64,000 nt of DNA from Symmachiella dynata (GTDB lineage Bacteria; Planctomycetota; Planctomycetia; Planctomycetales; Planctomycetaceae): assembly GCF_007747995.1 (NCBI RefSeq), contig NZ_CP036276.1:2099001-2163000 (forward strand). Direction: 5' to 3'. Positions 53,304 to 63,706 of this stretch are shown piece by piece (position 1 is the stretch's first letter; every line of letters begins with the position of its first letter). The notes beneath the pieces are model-generated. The model had not been told where the DNA came from and did no database searches. It saw nothing but the letters and a program-made list of their open reading frames with translations. The translations under genes were made by a program, and so were the position numbers.

Positions 53304-54431
53304 ATGTCCACATTTGATCGCTACATTTTACGCCGTTTTTGGCATGTGTTCGTCGTCAGTTTCATCGCGATGATGGGGCTGTACATCGTGATCGATGCGT
53401 TCAACAACATCGATAACTTCTTCAACGAAGGGGATTCAGGAACGCTGGGCGTGATGGGGACCATGGCTCGGTTTTATCTCTTTCGTTCCAGTATGTTTTT
53501 CGACACCATTGGCGGAATCGTTTCGGTGACGGCTGTCACCGTGGTTCTGTCTTTGATCTTACGACATGGCGAATTGAATCCCGTGCTGTCGGCGGGGATT
53601 CCCACCTATCGTCTGCTATTCCCCTTGTTGTGGGGCATGGTGATGGTGTCGGCGATCATGGTGATCAATAAAGAACTGATCATTCCCCGCATCGCCGATG
53701 AGTTGCAGATCGAAGCTGGGAAATCGGGTGACGAAGACGAACCGGTGGAACCGGTGTGGGACTTTGCCACGATGGTCCAAATCTCGGGGGATCGGCTTTA
53801 CCCGGCACGCAATGCAATGACGAAGCCGGACTTTGTGTTGCCGACACCGGAATTCGTCGATAACCCGACCGCTCTGTCCGGCTCAGAAGCGATCTTCGTG
53901 CCCGCTGATGAAAACCACTCACGCTCCGGTTGGCTGATTAAAGAGGCTGAACCGTCGTTTGACGAATTGAAATTGACACTGAAGAAGGCTGGCCGCGCGA
54001 CCATCACACGCGGATCCGCAGCCGATGAAATCTTTATCGCCACGGAGATTGATTTTGACCGTCTGTATCGCCCGGATAAAACCGTTGATTTCATCTCCAC
54101 ACCGGAGCTGATTCGCAGAATCAAAAGTCCGGCCTACGATGTGCTCTCGGTCCGTGAAAATAGCCTGTATCTGCATCAACGTTTTACGCAGCCGATCCTC
54201 AACATCTTATTGTTGTTCCTAATCTTGCCACTCATTGTTCGCCGCGAAGCCCGTGGGCTGGTTGTGAGCATGTGCCTGTCGGGATTGATGCAAGGCGTCG
54301 TTTTTGGAACCGCCCAGGCCTGTTTGTGGTTGGCCGGCATCGAAGTCATTGGACCGGATCTGGCTGCCTGGGGTCCGGTCATCGTCACCGGCGGTCTCGC
54401 CACTTGGTGCTGGCCAATGCTCCGTACCTAG
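53304..54431 (+). CDS. LptF/LptG (YjgP/YjgQ) family permease
   Basis: A 375-residue protein. MSTFDRYILRRFWHVFVVSF is the typical start; three N-terminal helices are followed by a periplasmic beta-jellyroll (about 135-285) and three C-terminal helices (ILNILLLFLILPLIV, GLMQGVVFGTAQACLWLAG, WGPVIVTGGLATWCWP). It is the membrane subunit of the lipopolysaccharide transporter LptB2FG. Only one such gene is seen here. F versus G cannot be settled by eye. Confidence 0.9.
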   Translation: MSTFDRYILRRFWHVFVVSFIAMMGLYIVIDAFNNIDNFFNEGDSGTLGVMGTMARFYLFRSSMFFDTIGGIVSVTAVTVVLSLILRHGELNPVLSAGIPTYRLLFPLLWGMVMVSAIMVINKELIIPRIADELQIEAGKSGDEDEPVEPVWDFATMVQISGDRLYPARNAMTKPDFVLPTPEFVDNPTALSGSEAIFVPADENHSRSGWLIKEAEPSFDELKLTLKKAGRATITRGSAADEIFIATEIDFDRLYRPDKTVDFISTPELIRRIKSPAYDVLSVRENSLYLHQRFTQPILNILLLFLILPLIVRREARGLVVSMCLSGLMQGVVFGTAQACLWLAGIEVIGPDLAAWGPVIVTGGLATWCWPMLRT

Positions 54432-54701
54432 AGGCGGGTTGTTTATCCGCTGTAGCGCGAGATTTGATTTTCCCAGCGGATTCAACCTCTGCTGTAATGG
54501 GGGGCGGGACTGCTTTGCCGCTACTTGTTTGAGGCGTTGACATCGCCTGGCAGCTCAGTTGACCACCTTCTGGCATTCCAGTAGCATTTCAGGCAGCGAT
54601 TTTTCTGCCTGCACTTCAAAAGGTTTTAATGTCCCGCTCTGCTGCCTCACTGGTTCGGTCTTTCCACTGCCGCCACGCGCCGACTCTCTGAATCAACGAA
54701 T

Positions 54702-55358
54702 ATGACATCCGACAACCCATCCGGTCGCGCCCCATCCCTTAAAAACGTCGCCTACGGCCAACTGAAACAGTTGATCTTAGAGGGAGGAGTTGAGCCCGGC
54801 ACGGTCTTGTCGGTCCGGCAGTTGGCCGATCAGCTGAAGATGAGCAAGACGCCCGTTCAAGCCGCTTTGGAACGGATGGAAGCAGAGGATCTGGTCACGT
54901 TCGCTCCGCAGCAAGGCGTGCTTGTCCGCCATGTGTCGATTGAGGACATCGCCAACCATTTTGAAATCCGCACGGCGCTGGAATCGTTCATTGTGGAACG
55001 TCTAGCCGGTGGTCTCACGGACGAGCAAACCCTGCGTTTGAAGGCCAATTTAACTGCGCAGCATGAACTGGCTCAATCGGGAGACGTGCTGGGTTGCGTC
55101 AAAAACGACACGGATTTTCATTTGCTGCTGTGTGAATTCCATGGGAATCAAGAATTCGCCAAAGTGATGCACCGACTCCGCGACCGCGTCTTTCAGGTGG
55201 TCTTTCGCATCGTCAAGCAGTTTCCCAACCGCATTACGGAAACGTATGAGGAACACCACGAGATTGCGACAGCCATCTTCGATGGCAATGGCGAACTTGC
55301 CGCTCAGCAGTTGGTTGTCCATTTGCAAAATGGATTGAAGCAGTTTATCCCGGCCTGA
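54702..55358 (+). CDS. GntR-family transcriptional regulator, FCD type
   Basis: A 218-residue regulator. The N-terminal winged helix is visible in LKQLILEGGVEPGTVLSVRQLADQLKMSKTPVQAALERMEAEDLVTF; the FCD effector domain begins IRTALESFIVERLAGG, with metal-ligand candidates DTDFHLLLCE and YEEHHEIATAI. The start ATG at 54702 follows no clear RBS. The target is unknown; no metabolic gene is adjacent. Confidence 0.9.
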   Translation: MTSDNPSGRAPSLKNVAYGQLKQLILEGGVEPGTVLSVRQLADQLKMSKTPVQAALERMEAEDLVTFAPQQGVLVRHVSIEDIANHFEIRTALESFIVERLAGGLTDEQTLRLKANLTAQHELAQSGDVLGCVKNDTDFHLLLCEFHGNQEFAKVMHRLRDRVFQVVFRIVKQFPNRITETYEEHHEIATAIFDGNGELAAQQLVVHLQNGLKQFIPA

Positions 55359-55415
55359 TCATTCAGCCACAGGCAACTGTCGCTGTTGCAAGATCACAAA
55401 GCGTCCGCGGGAAGC

Positions 55416-56180
55416 TTACGGCTTCTTGGGGGCGGCATCGTCCGACGGGCGGTAGATCCATTCCGGATGGCCGTCTGGTTTGATCTCACCTTCGTCTTGG
55501 TCCAGTTCATCGCCGGGGCGGGTATATTCTTGAATGATCGTGCGGCGGTCGATGCGGTCGTCGCCTACTTTGATGTAGCCGTTGGAAAACCCAGACATAA
55601 AAATCCTAAAGAAGTCAGTCTTGGGGTCCACACCCCGCCAGATGGCAACGCCATAGGTCGATTGTTCCAGTTTGGCATCCGCGTCGGTCAATTCCGGGAT
55701 CGCACCAACGATCTCAACGGAATTCTTATACCTGTTGCTGCCGGTCCGCCCCTCGCGGCGATTGATGGCGGCTTGTGCTACGGGAATAATTTCGTCGAAG
55801 TAGACGTGCTGTACACCGTTGTCTTTGGTGACCAATTCGAATTCCGGAACGAACTTGGGACGTTTTCCGTCAGGACCAACCGGCGGCAGACTCCCTTTGA
55901 TTTGCCGATTGACCACGCGATACGGCAGGTACCAAATCAGTTCCCGCTGAGTCTTGCCGGTCTTTGGGTCCGGAATATCGACCCAAATCATCCGCACCGA
56001 TTTGTAGTAGACTTCCATGGCCCAGATATCGGGTTGCCGCGATCGTTCTTCGCCGGTCACCGTGGGCCGCACTCTGGTTTCCACACCTGGCGGAGCAGCG
56101 GGGGCCGATTCCGCATGGGCGATCATCAAGATTGCTGCACAGGCTGCTGGCAGAACTCGACCTATAGCGATGCGTGACAT
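55416..56180 (-). CDS. Hypothetical secreted protein
   Basis: A 254-residue protein with a signal peptide (VLPAACAAILMIAHAESAPA). The body includes WAMEVYYKSVRMIWVDIPDPKTGKTQRELIWYLPYRVVN and ends in DDAAPKKP. This resembles a planctomycete-specific exported family of unknown role. The ATG at 56180 is chosen; the frame to 56315 upstream is not protein-like. Confidence 0.68.
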   Translation of the reverse strand: MSRIAIGRVLPAACAAILMIAHAESAPAAPPGVETRVRPTVTGEERSRQPDIWAMEVYYKSVRMIWVDIPDPKTGKTQRELIWYLPYRVVNRQIKGSLPPVGPDGKRPKFVPEFELVTKDNGVQHVYFDEIIPVAQAAINRREGRTGSNRYKNSVEIVGAIPELTDADAKLEQSTYGVAIWRGVDPKTDFFRIFMSGFSNGYIKVGDDRIDRRTIIQEYTRPGDELDQDEGEIKPDGHPEWIYRPSDDAAPKKP

Positions 56181-56608
56181 CCACGTAGCTCCAAAGCAAT
56201 TTTGTCTATCAACCCAATCATCGGCCGAGACCACAAAGTCCCGGGAAAACGCAACCGATTCGCGTGAAAAACTCAGTCTCCACCGAAACTCCACTATATC
56301 ACCCCGGAAAAGCACAGGTCAAGACGCGCGTTTTGCAAAGTCTGTGCAAGAGGCTCCCTCACCGTGATCCTGGCCGATTGTCGGGAATAGAACGGCTGAC
56401 CGGTCACCCACAGGGGACTTTCTGGTTTCGTGGCGACGGAATTGGTCCGCGGTACGATATCTCGCCCGCTGCGGATCATGCCCGCTGCAGTGGGTTCGTC
56501 TTGCGGTTTATGGTAACGACAACATTGGCGGTGATCAGTATTTTTGTATAGTCTCCACAATTCCACAGTCAGCAGTCAATTTCTATCCTCGCGAATTGTC
56601 TTGGATTT

Positions 56609-57007
56609 ATGATTTTCCACCGTTACCGAACCTGGATCCGGATCGTATTGATCGTCTATTGGTCGGCACTGTTTCTTGGGACACATGTCCCGACCGTTCC
56701 CGCAGGGGTTGCAAAAGTTTCCGATAAACTGCTGCATTACCTTGCCTATGGCGGACTCGCTTTTTTGCTGGCGCTGGACCAAAACGCGCGCGGTTCGCTG
56801 ACGTGGCGGCGTCGAGGCCAAATTTTTGCCGTCGTGGCCGTTTATGCGGCACTGGATGAGTTATTGCAAATCCCGGTGGGACGGACGGCAGATGTCCACG
56901 ATTGGGTGGCCGACATTCTCGGGGCCCTCTGCGGACTGGGCGGGCATTTGTTGTTTTGCTGGGGAATTTGCCGTATTTTTGGAAAGGCGTCGACAGAAGA
57001 CTGTTGA
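56609..57007 (+). CDS. VanZ-like membrane protein
   Basis: A 132-residue protein with four helices. The conserved pattern is SDKLLHYLAYGGLAFLLAL and DELLQIPVGRTADVHDWVADILGALCG, as in VanZ family members. Role uncertain (some give teicoplanin resistance). It converges on the sigma-54-type activator. Confidence 0.87.
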   Translation: MIFHRYRTWIRIVLIVYWSALFLGTHVPTVPAGVAKVSDKLLHYLAYGGLAFLLALDQNARGSLTWRRRGQIFAVVAVYAALDELLQIPVGRTADVHDWVADILGALCGLGGHLLFCWGICRIFGKASTEDC

Positions 57008-57032
57008 ATCCTAGCATCGATGCGATCGCCGC

Positions 57033-58091
57033 TTATTCCAGCCCGTAGTCGGTGATTTTTTTGTGCAGGGTATTGCGATTGATCCCCAACCGCGTGGCGG
57101 CCTTGGTTTGTACTCCACGACACGAGTGCAGGACCTGTTTGATCAATTCCCGTTCGACGAGCGAAACAATCTGTTCGTGCATGTCGGTCGCTTCTTCGCT
57201 CGCGCGTTGCATGCCCAGTTCAACCAACTCGGTGCAGAGCATGCCGGGGTCTTTGACCGCTTGGCGATGCAATCGAGCCGGTGCCAAGCCGCGGACGTGC
57301 CGCGGGAACAATTCCGGCATCAGCTTGTCCCCTTCGCACAGCACAATCGCCCGCTCCATGTAGTTTTGCAGCTCGCGGACATTGCCGGGCCAGGCATACT
57401 CCATCAGGAGTTTTAATGCTTCAGGTGACATCGTCGGTGGAGTACGGCCGTCTGCTTCGGAATAGCGACCGATGAAATAGTCCGCCAACAACGGCACATC
57501 TTCTACCCGCTCACGCAGTGGAGGAAGATCGATCGGCAGCACGTTGAGACGATAATACAAGTCCTCGCGAAATCGGCCCGCTTCGATTTCATCGAGCAGA
57601 TCCCGATTCGTGGCGGCGACAACGCGGCAATCGACACGAATCGTCCGCGAATCGCCTACGCGTTCAAATTCTTGTTCCTGCAAAACACGGAGCAATTTGA
57701 CTTGCAGCTTGTAGCTGACGGAATTGACTTCATCGAGAAAAACGGTGCCGCCATGAGCTGCCTCGAAGCGGCCGGTACGATTTTCGTGTGCGCTGGTAAA
57801 GGCTCCTTTGACGTGGCCAAACAGTTCGCTTTCCAACAGGCTTTCGCTCAGCGCCCCGCAATTCACACGAACAAACGGGCCAGTCGCACGGCCGCTCAAC
57901 TCGTGCAACGCCCGGGCAATCAGCTCCTTGCCGGTGCCGGTTTCACCGGTGAGCAATACGGTGGCCGAACTCGGTGCAACCTGACGGGTCATACGGTAGA
58001 CCGCTTGCATGACATCGCTGGCGCCGACACAGCCCTCGAACATCGAAGGCTGGCCATCCGTTTGGGCCGAGGTTGACGGTGAAGCGACCAT
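57033..58091 (-). CDS. Sigma-54-type AAA+ activator without receiver domain, with GAFTSA variant
   Basis: A 352-residue enhancer-binding-type protein. AAA+ core: Walker A GETGTGKE (about 49), GAFTSA in place of the sigma-54-contacting GAFTGA loop, Walker B GGTVFLDEV, and an arginine-finger region FREDLYYRLNVLPI. The C-terminus is a Fis-type HTH (KAATRLGINRNTLHKKI). There is no N-terminal receiver, PAS or GAF domain, so it must be controlled otherwise. Start at the ATG 58091. Confidence 0.92.
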   Translation of the reverse strand: MVASPSTSAQTDGQPSMFEGCVGASDVMQAVYRMTRQVAPSSATVLLTGETGTGKELIARALHELSGRATGPFVRVNCGALSESLLESELFGHVKGAFTSAHENRTGRFEAAHGGTVFLDEVNSVSYKLQVKLLRVLQEQEFERVGDSRTIRVDCRVVAATNRDLLDEIEAGRFREDLYYRLNVLPIDLPPLRERVEDVPLLADYFIGRYSEADGRTPPTMSPEALKLLMEYAWPGNVRELQNYMERAIVLCEGDKLMPELFPRHVRGLAPARLHRQAVKDPGMLCTELVELGMQRASEEATDMHEQIVSLVERELIKQVLHSCRGVQTKAATRLGINRNTLHKKITDYGLE

Positions 58092-58528
58092 TTTTTAGTT
58101 GGCGACCTTCAAGGGGATGCCTGGCAAATTCGTGAGGGTGAACCGAATGGGTGCGGGCGTGCACTAATTATTAGCACGCTGCCGGTCCGAAGTGAAGGCG
58201 AATGCAGCCTTTGCCCGGTTTTTTCTCGAAAGTTGCTCTCCGGGTTCACTAAAACTTAACAGGTGCCTGTTTGTTGTGCATTCCTGCTGTCGGTTAGCTT
58301 GGTATGCGCGCATTTTGGGCGATTTAAGATGGGTGGGGATGGCTGTCTAGCGCGCAACCGTTCGCTAGAAAAATGAGCATCGCGCCAAATGAGTTGGACA
58401 GTTCCCTCAAATTCAGCGGAGAAGCCGTCGCCCAGCTGTCAGCTTTGGGGGGCTTCACTGCGCAATGGGAGCGCACCGGGTGGCAAGAGAATCGCTTCGC
58501 TAATGTCACTTACAGACGAGTGGGGCGA
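58092..58528. other. Intergenic region upstream of the activator gene
   Basis: This 437-base gap has no supported gene, repeat or RNA that I recognise. Confidence 0.4.
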
Positions 58529-60817
58529 TTAAGGTTGGATCAATTCCAAAGCGGGTTGCTCTTGGAATTCTTGCAACCGCTCACCCACGAGACGGGAATT
58601 GGGTCGCAGCGAACCGATCACAGCTCCGACAGCAGTATGCAGCGCCGGGTCACCGGGGGTTTCCCACATTTCGTGGATCTGAGCAATCTGTTCATTGCTG
58701 ACAACGAGCCCGTGACGTTGAATGTGGAAGGCCAACTGAATGGCGGCTGTGGCTCGTAGGCGCGTCTCGACGCCCTCATCAAGCAATAGCTCGGCCATCT
58801 TCTGTTGGGCTTCCCGCGAGGCAATCGTGCCCAAAGCGAGCAAGCAGTTCTCGGTGAGCGGAACATTGTGGGCCGCCACCAAAAGCGAGGGGACCGCCGC
58901 TTGCAGGTCGTAAATCTTCGTCCGCTGCCCTTCGGCAATGTGGGCCAGCCAATACGAAGCCACTTCGGCTTGGATAGCCCGCTGTTCTTCGTTGAGCGGC
59001 GGAGCCGTCAAGTTTTTCAAAAACGGCGTCAATTGCGCCTGCAGCCCTTGGGTTGTTCCGGTGAGACCGAAGTAGGTGACCAGCGGGTTGTCCTCGACAT
59101 AGCGGTGCATACGACCTGCGAATTCTTCCGGCCCATATAAAACGATCGGAATGGAGGCAGTCCGCGAATCCGCACGGAAGTTTGTCAGTGTCGAGCTCAG
59201 GGGCCATTTGACGGTCGAGGGGTGAATGAAGACGAGTTCGACATCCGCATTTTCGGAGGCGAAACGAAAACCTTCGCGACCCGTGGAACGTAGATGGGGA
59301 ACGTAGCCCAATTCATTGAGAAATCCGGACATTTGCGAGGCCCGATCCGAATTGGGATCGATCACCAAGGCCACCGGCTTGCCCTGTCCGGTCAAGGCCC
59401 GTGACAAGATGCCGATCACGCGATCCACGCCTGGGAATTTGGCTTGTGGGTCGAGTTGCATCACCGTTCCCGCTGCGGCGAATTGCACGCGTGTGTCGGG
59501 GTAATTCAACGCAGCCAAGACGGGCGAACGACCGGCGTCGGCCGAACGGACCATTCGCAAGGTTCCAATTTGTCCCAGAACCCGCAAGGCGGCGACCGCG
59601 TTGGCAATTTGGCCCCCTTTGAGAGCTTCCGACAAGACGTCAGCGACGACATCTTCGCCGGCGACCAATGACAAGTCATGTGCTGTACCGGGACCGGTCG
59701 GCAGCGGCTTGTCCCAGCCGGCCAACATTCCATCGGCGGCGAGTGTCATACTCAAAAATAAGACTTGAATGTCCCGCCGTTCCGGGGATAAAGCCAGGGC
59801 TTGGCGGGCAAATTTGCTTCCCACGATGTTCGACGCGACACGGGGCGGAACTTTCACTAAGACGACCGATTCCGCTTCCCGTTTCCAGACCCACAGCGAG
59901 ACGTTTCCGTCATCGTCGACCAGCCAGTCATATTTGTGCTGGTAATGCAAACGGGCCAAGCGATTCAATTCCGTGACGACGCTTTCCACAGGGGATTCCG
60001 CCAAACGACCGGCGTCCATCTTCACGATGCGGGCAATCGCGTCGCGTGCGGCAGCTTTCACACCAGCGGGGACCTTCGGGGAATTGGCGAAATACCACAG
60101 ATGGTTCAACGTCTCGCGGCTACCGACATGGCCCAGGACCGAAATCAATCCAGCACGGATGTCGTCGTCCGGCATATCCAAAGCGGCGACCAAAGGGGCC
60201 TCGGCACGGTGCCCCAAGAGCACCAAGATATGCAGAATGTTGCGTTCCTCTTCGGGCGTCGGACTGTGCTGCAGCATGTTGAGCAGCGGCACGATGATGG
60301 CTTGTCCACCATTTTTCAATTCATGCTCTGCGAGCAGTCGCTGCTCATTCGTGCCGCCTAAGTCAGCGACCAATTGTTGGATGCGCACGGGATCACTGGT
60401 ACGCTCCGCCATCAATCGGTTCACGTCCTCCAGCAAATCGCTGGAGACCGGTTGTAATTCCTTGATATTGGCCAGCTTCATGAATTCAGCCGGACCGTAC
60501 TTCAATCGCAGATCCAACAGCGTCTGAGCATCGGGCTTCAGCTCCATCAATTGGTCCAGATACAGCCGCGCCAAGCGGGGGCGGGCCAGATCGACCATCA
60601 GCACGGCCGCTTCGAACAAGTCCGGAGCGGTCTCGGGCTGCAGCGGAAGTGGCGAGGTTTTGAGCAAATCTTCTCGCCGTTTCGCTTCGGCTGCTGCCGC
60701 TGCGTCCGCATCCACTGGAGATGCATCCTGAGCGATCAGGCTTCCCAGAAGAAGGCCGAACGAAAGCATCAGCAAGACGAGGGTGCCGACAAACCGGCGT
60801 GACACGTTGGCCATCAA
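58529..60817 (-). CDS. Secreted HEAT-repeat protein with an embedded pseudo-receiver domain
   Basis: A 762-residue protein with a signal or anchor (VGTLVLLMLSFGLLLGSLIAQ). Residues about 140-270 and 620-750 are HEAT-like repeats (LLNMLQHSPTPEEERNILHILVLLG, DDIRAGLISVLGHVGSRETL). Around 480-590 lies a CheY-like segment, VALVIDPNSDRASQMSGFLNELGYVPHL ... VELVFIHPSTVKWPLSS, in which the place of the phosphoacceptor Asp is taken by His. No enzyme is implied; a scaffold is likely. Confidence 0.78.
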   Translation of the reverse strand: MMANVSRRFVGTLVLLMLSFGLLLGSLIAQDASPVDADAAAAAEAKRREDLLKTSPLPLQPETAPDLFEAAVLMVDLARPRLARLYLDQLMELKPDAQTLLDLRLKYGPAEFMKLANIKELQPVSSDLLEDVNRLMAERTSDPVRIQQLVADLGGTNEQRLLAEHELKNGGQAIIVPLLNMLQHSPTPEEERNILHILVLLGHRAEAPLVAALDMPDDDIRAGLISVLGHVGSRETLNHLWYFANSPKVPAGVKAAARDAIARIVKMDAGRLAESPVESVVTELNRLARLHYQHKYDWLVDDDGNVSLWVWKREAESVVLVKVPPRVASNIVGSKFARQALALSPERRDIQVLFLSMTLAADGMLAGWDKPLPTGPGTAHDLSLVAGEDVVADVLSEALKGGQIANAVAALRVLGQIGTLRMVRSADAGRSPVLAALNYPDTRVQFAAAGTVMQLDPQAKFPGVDRVIGILSRALTGQGKPVALVIDPNSDRASQMSGFLNELGYVPHLRSTGREGFRFASENADVELVFIHPSTVKWPLSSTLTNFRADSRTASIPIVLYGPEEFAGRMHRYVEDNPLVTYFGLTGTTQGLQAQLTPFLKNLTAPPLNEEQRAIQAEVASYWLAHIAEGQRTKIYDLQAAVPSLLVAAHNVPLTENCLLALGTIASREAQQKMAELLLDEGVETRLRATAAIQLAFHIQRHGLVVSNEQIAQIHEMWETPGDPALHTAVGAVIGSLRPNSRLVGERLQEFQEQPALELIQP

Positions 60818-61321
60818 CTCAACTCCGACAATCTTCTGCGTGGACGGTCAAACTGCAAGGCGTGAACTCAATTCACGAAACACGGGAACCGACATTCGGC
60901 CACTCCGCGAAACGTTGCCTCATCCAACCGAAGAAATCATTTCGGTAACATCAGGGGGGCAGTGTGTGCTCTAATCCGACTGCCTACGCTCCCATGGGGA
61001 GAAGAGACGATCGGAAATCAATCATCATATTTTGAGATACCATTGCTATGGTAAAGTGTTTTACGAGTAGATAACAATCATTTTTTCCCTATTACAGGAA
61101 AATCGAACGACTTGGCCTGTTACTCAAGCCTCGAATTCGCACTTTGACTACTTGTTGCGTTTTCGCATCATCCCAAAAGTGATTGGGACACTGCATCCGG
61201 TTGTGTCGAAAGTGGCGACACGACCGCTGGCGACGAATGGTCTCGATTTAGCGGATATTTACAGCCATTTGGCCGTAAGTCCTCTGAAATCCAGTAATTG
61301 ACTTCAATTCGACAGGGTTCG
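60818..61321. other. Intergenic region upstream of the HEAT gene
   Basis: This 500-base gap has no supported gene. It includes a perfect TACCAT-TGCT-ATGGTA hairpin (61038-61053) in an AT-rich stretch (61020-61090) that could be a promoter or operator for the HEAT-repeat gene. Confidence 0.45.
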
Positions 61322-62599
61322 TTACGATTCAATCATTTCGTTCGCCACCAGGTCCTCATACGTCTCGCGACGACGAATTATGCGGTGTGTGCCGCCGCTG
61401 ACCATCACCTCAGCCCCTCGGGGCCGGGAGTTGTAATTGCTGCTCATCGTGGTGCCATAAGCCCCGGCACTGAACGTGCAGATCAAGTCGCCGCGCGACG
61501 TTTCCGGCAGCCAACGGGCTTTGGCCAGGACGTCTCCTGACTCGCAAACAGGCCCCACTACGTCGACTGGCTCGCAGCCGGGGATTTCGCCTTCATAGTC
61601 GTCCGGAGCTTCCACAGCCGGCTTGACGGGCCAAATCCGGTGAAATGCGTCATACATCGCCGGGCGGACCAAATCGTTCATCGCCGCGTCTTGGATCACG
61701 AACAGCTTGCCCCCTTCACGTTTCGTAAACGTCACGCTGCTGATTAGCACACCAGCGTTGCCGCAGATGAACCGTCCCGGTTCCAGTGCCAAACGGCATC
61801 CCGCTTCGCGAATCGCTGGAACGATCACGTCGGCAAATGCCTTGGCGGGTGGGGCTTCGTTTTGCTTGTAGTTGATGCCAAACCCGCCGCCGAGGTTGAT
61901 CCAATTCGTGTCATGGCCGGCCGCTCGAAATTCGTTGACGATTTCGACACCCTTTTTCACGGCCATGGCATAAGGCTCGGTGGTCAAAATCGGCGAACCC
62001 AGGTGCATATGGATCCCCACTAATGACAAACGCCCGTCGGCCAACACCTTAGCCGCTAGCTCGCTGGCCCGCTCGATGTCGATGCCGAACTTGTTCCCCT
62101 TCTTGCCGGTGGTTGTTTTGGCATGTGTCTTTGCGTCGATATTCGGATTCAAACGCAGTGCCACCGGAGCCACGACGCCCATGTCGCCTGCGACGGCAGC
62201 GATCGCGTCGAGTTCCGCTTCGCTTTCGACGTTGAACATCAAGATGTTCGATTCCAGGCCAAAACGAATCTCTGCATCGGTTTTGCCCACCCCGGCAAAG
62301 GCGACGCGCGTCGTATCGCCGCCCGCCTGTTGGACGCGATACAGTTCCCCGCCGGAAACAACGTCAAAACTGCTGCCTGCCTCGTTCATGAGCTTGAGGA
62401 TGCTCAGATTAGAATTCGCCTTCACCGAATAGCAAATCACCGGTTCCGCGTCGGCAAATGCGATTTGGATTTCCCGCAGGTTCGACAGCAACGCATTCTG
62501 GGAATAGACCCACAGCGGCGTCCCAAACTCAGCCGCTAGATCAGCGATCCGCACCTCTTCACAAAACAGTTCGCCGTCGCGATATTCAAAATGGTCCAT
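61322..62599 (-). CDS. lysA: Diaminopimelate decarboxylase
   Basis: A 425-residue fold-III PLP enzyme that makes lysine from meso-diaminopimelate. PLP-Lys motif [38 protein letters not shown], and the C-terminal [12 protein letters not shown] are all present. The gene is 81 bases downstream of asd on the same strand, consistent with a lysine-pathway operon. Confidence 0.96.
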   Translation of the reverse strand: MDHFEYRDGELFCEEVRIADLAAEFGTPLWVYSQNALLSNLREIQIAFADAEPVICYSVKANSNLSILKLMNEAGSSFDVVSGGELYRVQQAGGDTTRVAFAGVGKTDAEIRFGLESNILMFNVESEAELDAIAAVAGDMGVVAPVALRLNPNIDAKTHAKTTTGKKGNKFGIDIERASELAAKVLADGRLSLVGIHMHLGSPILTTEPYAMAVKKGVEIVNEFRAAGHDTNWINLGGGFGINYKQNEAPPAKAFADVIVPAIREAGCRLALEPGRFICGNAGVLISSVTFTKREGGKLFVIQDAAMNDLVRPAMYDAFHRIWPVKPAVEAPDDYEGEIPGCEPVDVVGPVCESGDVLAKARWLPETSRGDLICTFSAGAYGTTMSSNYNSRPRGAEVMVSGGTHRIIRRRETYEDLVANEMIES

Positions 62600-62680
62600 G
62601 ATGTCCCGCTAGAAAAAAATGATGTCCCGCTCGCAAGATAGCGCAAACGGGTCTGGAAACCAGCTAAAAAACAGGCGACG

Positions 62681-63706
62681 TTATTTCGTGCCGGCTTTGG
62701 AAAACCGGTGGGCGGCGATCAATTCGGCGATCTGAATCGCATTCGTAGCGGCCCCTTTGCGGAGGTTGTCGCTCACGCACCAAAAGCTGAGCCCGTTCTC
62801 ATGCGAAATATCGCGGCGGATACGTCCCACAAAGACTTCGTCCTGATCGGTGCAGTTCGAGGGGAGCGGATATTGTCCGGTGGCGAGATCGTCGTTCACA
62901 ACGATTCCCGGGAATTTCGCGAACAACTCCCGCGCTTCGGTGGGGGAAATAGGCCGCTCAGTCTCGACCGTAATCGATTCGCTATGGCAATTGGCGACCG
63001 GAATCCGCACGCAGGTGGGATTGATTTGGATCGACTCGTCCCCCAGGATTTTGCGGGTTTCGTAGACCATTTTCAGCTCTTCGCTGGTATAACCATCCGA
63101 CTTTTCGCTGCCAATCTGCGGAATGGCATTGAAGGCGATTGGGTGGGCGAAGGCCTGATAGGCGTAGTCGTCGCCTTCGAGGTGCGCCTTGGAACCGGCT
63201 ACCAAATCGAGGCTTCCCTGTGTGCCGGCACCGCTGACCGCTTGATACGTGCTGACAATCACGCGGCGGATGGGGGAGGCATCGTGCAGGGCTTTGAGGG
63301 CGACCACCATTTGTGTTGTGGAGCAATTCGGGCTGGCAATAATCCCCGTCGCATCCAGTGCCGCTTGCGGATTGACTTCGGGAATCACCAGCGCCACAGC
63401 GGGATCCATCCGCCAATAACCCGACTCGTCAATTACAGTCGCGCCTGCTTTGACCGCCGAAGGCAGGTATTCGGCCGCGATGTCGTCCGGCGTGCTGGCG
63501 ATCACGAGGTCGCAACCATCGAAACAATCATGCGTGAGTTCTTCGATCGTGTGCTGGCCGCCATTGAACGTCAACGTTTTCCCCGCGCTCCGCGCCGAGG
63601 CGAGGAACTTATAGCTTTTCGCGGGAAATTCACGTTCTTCCAACAGACGCAGCATAATCCGGCCTACAGCACCGGTCACACCGATTAAGGCCACCTTTTC
63701 AAACAC
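62681..63706 (-). CDS. asd: Aspartate-semialdehyde dehydrogenase
   Basis: A 341-residue protein with the NADP-binding start VALIGVTGAVGRIMLRLLEE, active-site Cys in SPNCSTTQMVVAL, and HPIAFNAIPQIG and RIPVANCHSESI near the C-terminus. It reduces aspartyl phosphate to the semialdehyde shared by lysine, threonine and methionine synthesis. The ATG at 63706 begins the Rossmann motif, as usual. Upstream of lysA. Confidence 0.96.
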   Translation of the reverse strand: MFEKVALIGVTGAVGRIMLRLLEEREFPAKSYKFLASARSAGKTLTFNGGQHTIEELTHDCFDGCDLVIASTPDDIAAEYLPSAVKAGATVIDESGYWRMDPAVALVIPEVNPQAALDATGIIASPNCSTTQMVVALKALHDASPIRRVIVSTYQAVSGAGTQGSLDLVAGSKAHLEGDDYAYQAFAHPIAFNAIPQIGSEKSDGYTSEELKMVYETRKILGDESIQINPTCVRIPVANCHSESITVETERPISPTEARELFAKFPGIVVNDDLATGQYPLPSNCTDQDEVFVGRIRRDISHENGLSFWCVSDNLRKGAATNAIQIAELIAAHRFSKAGTK

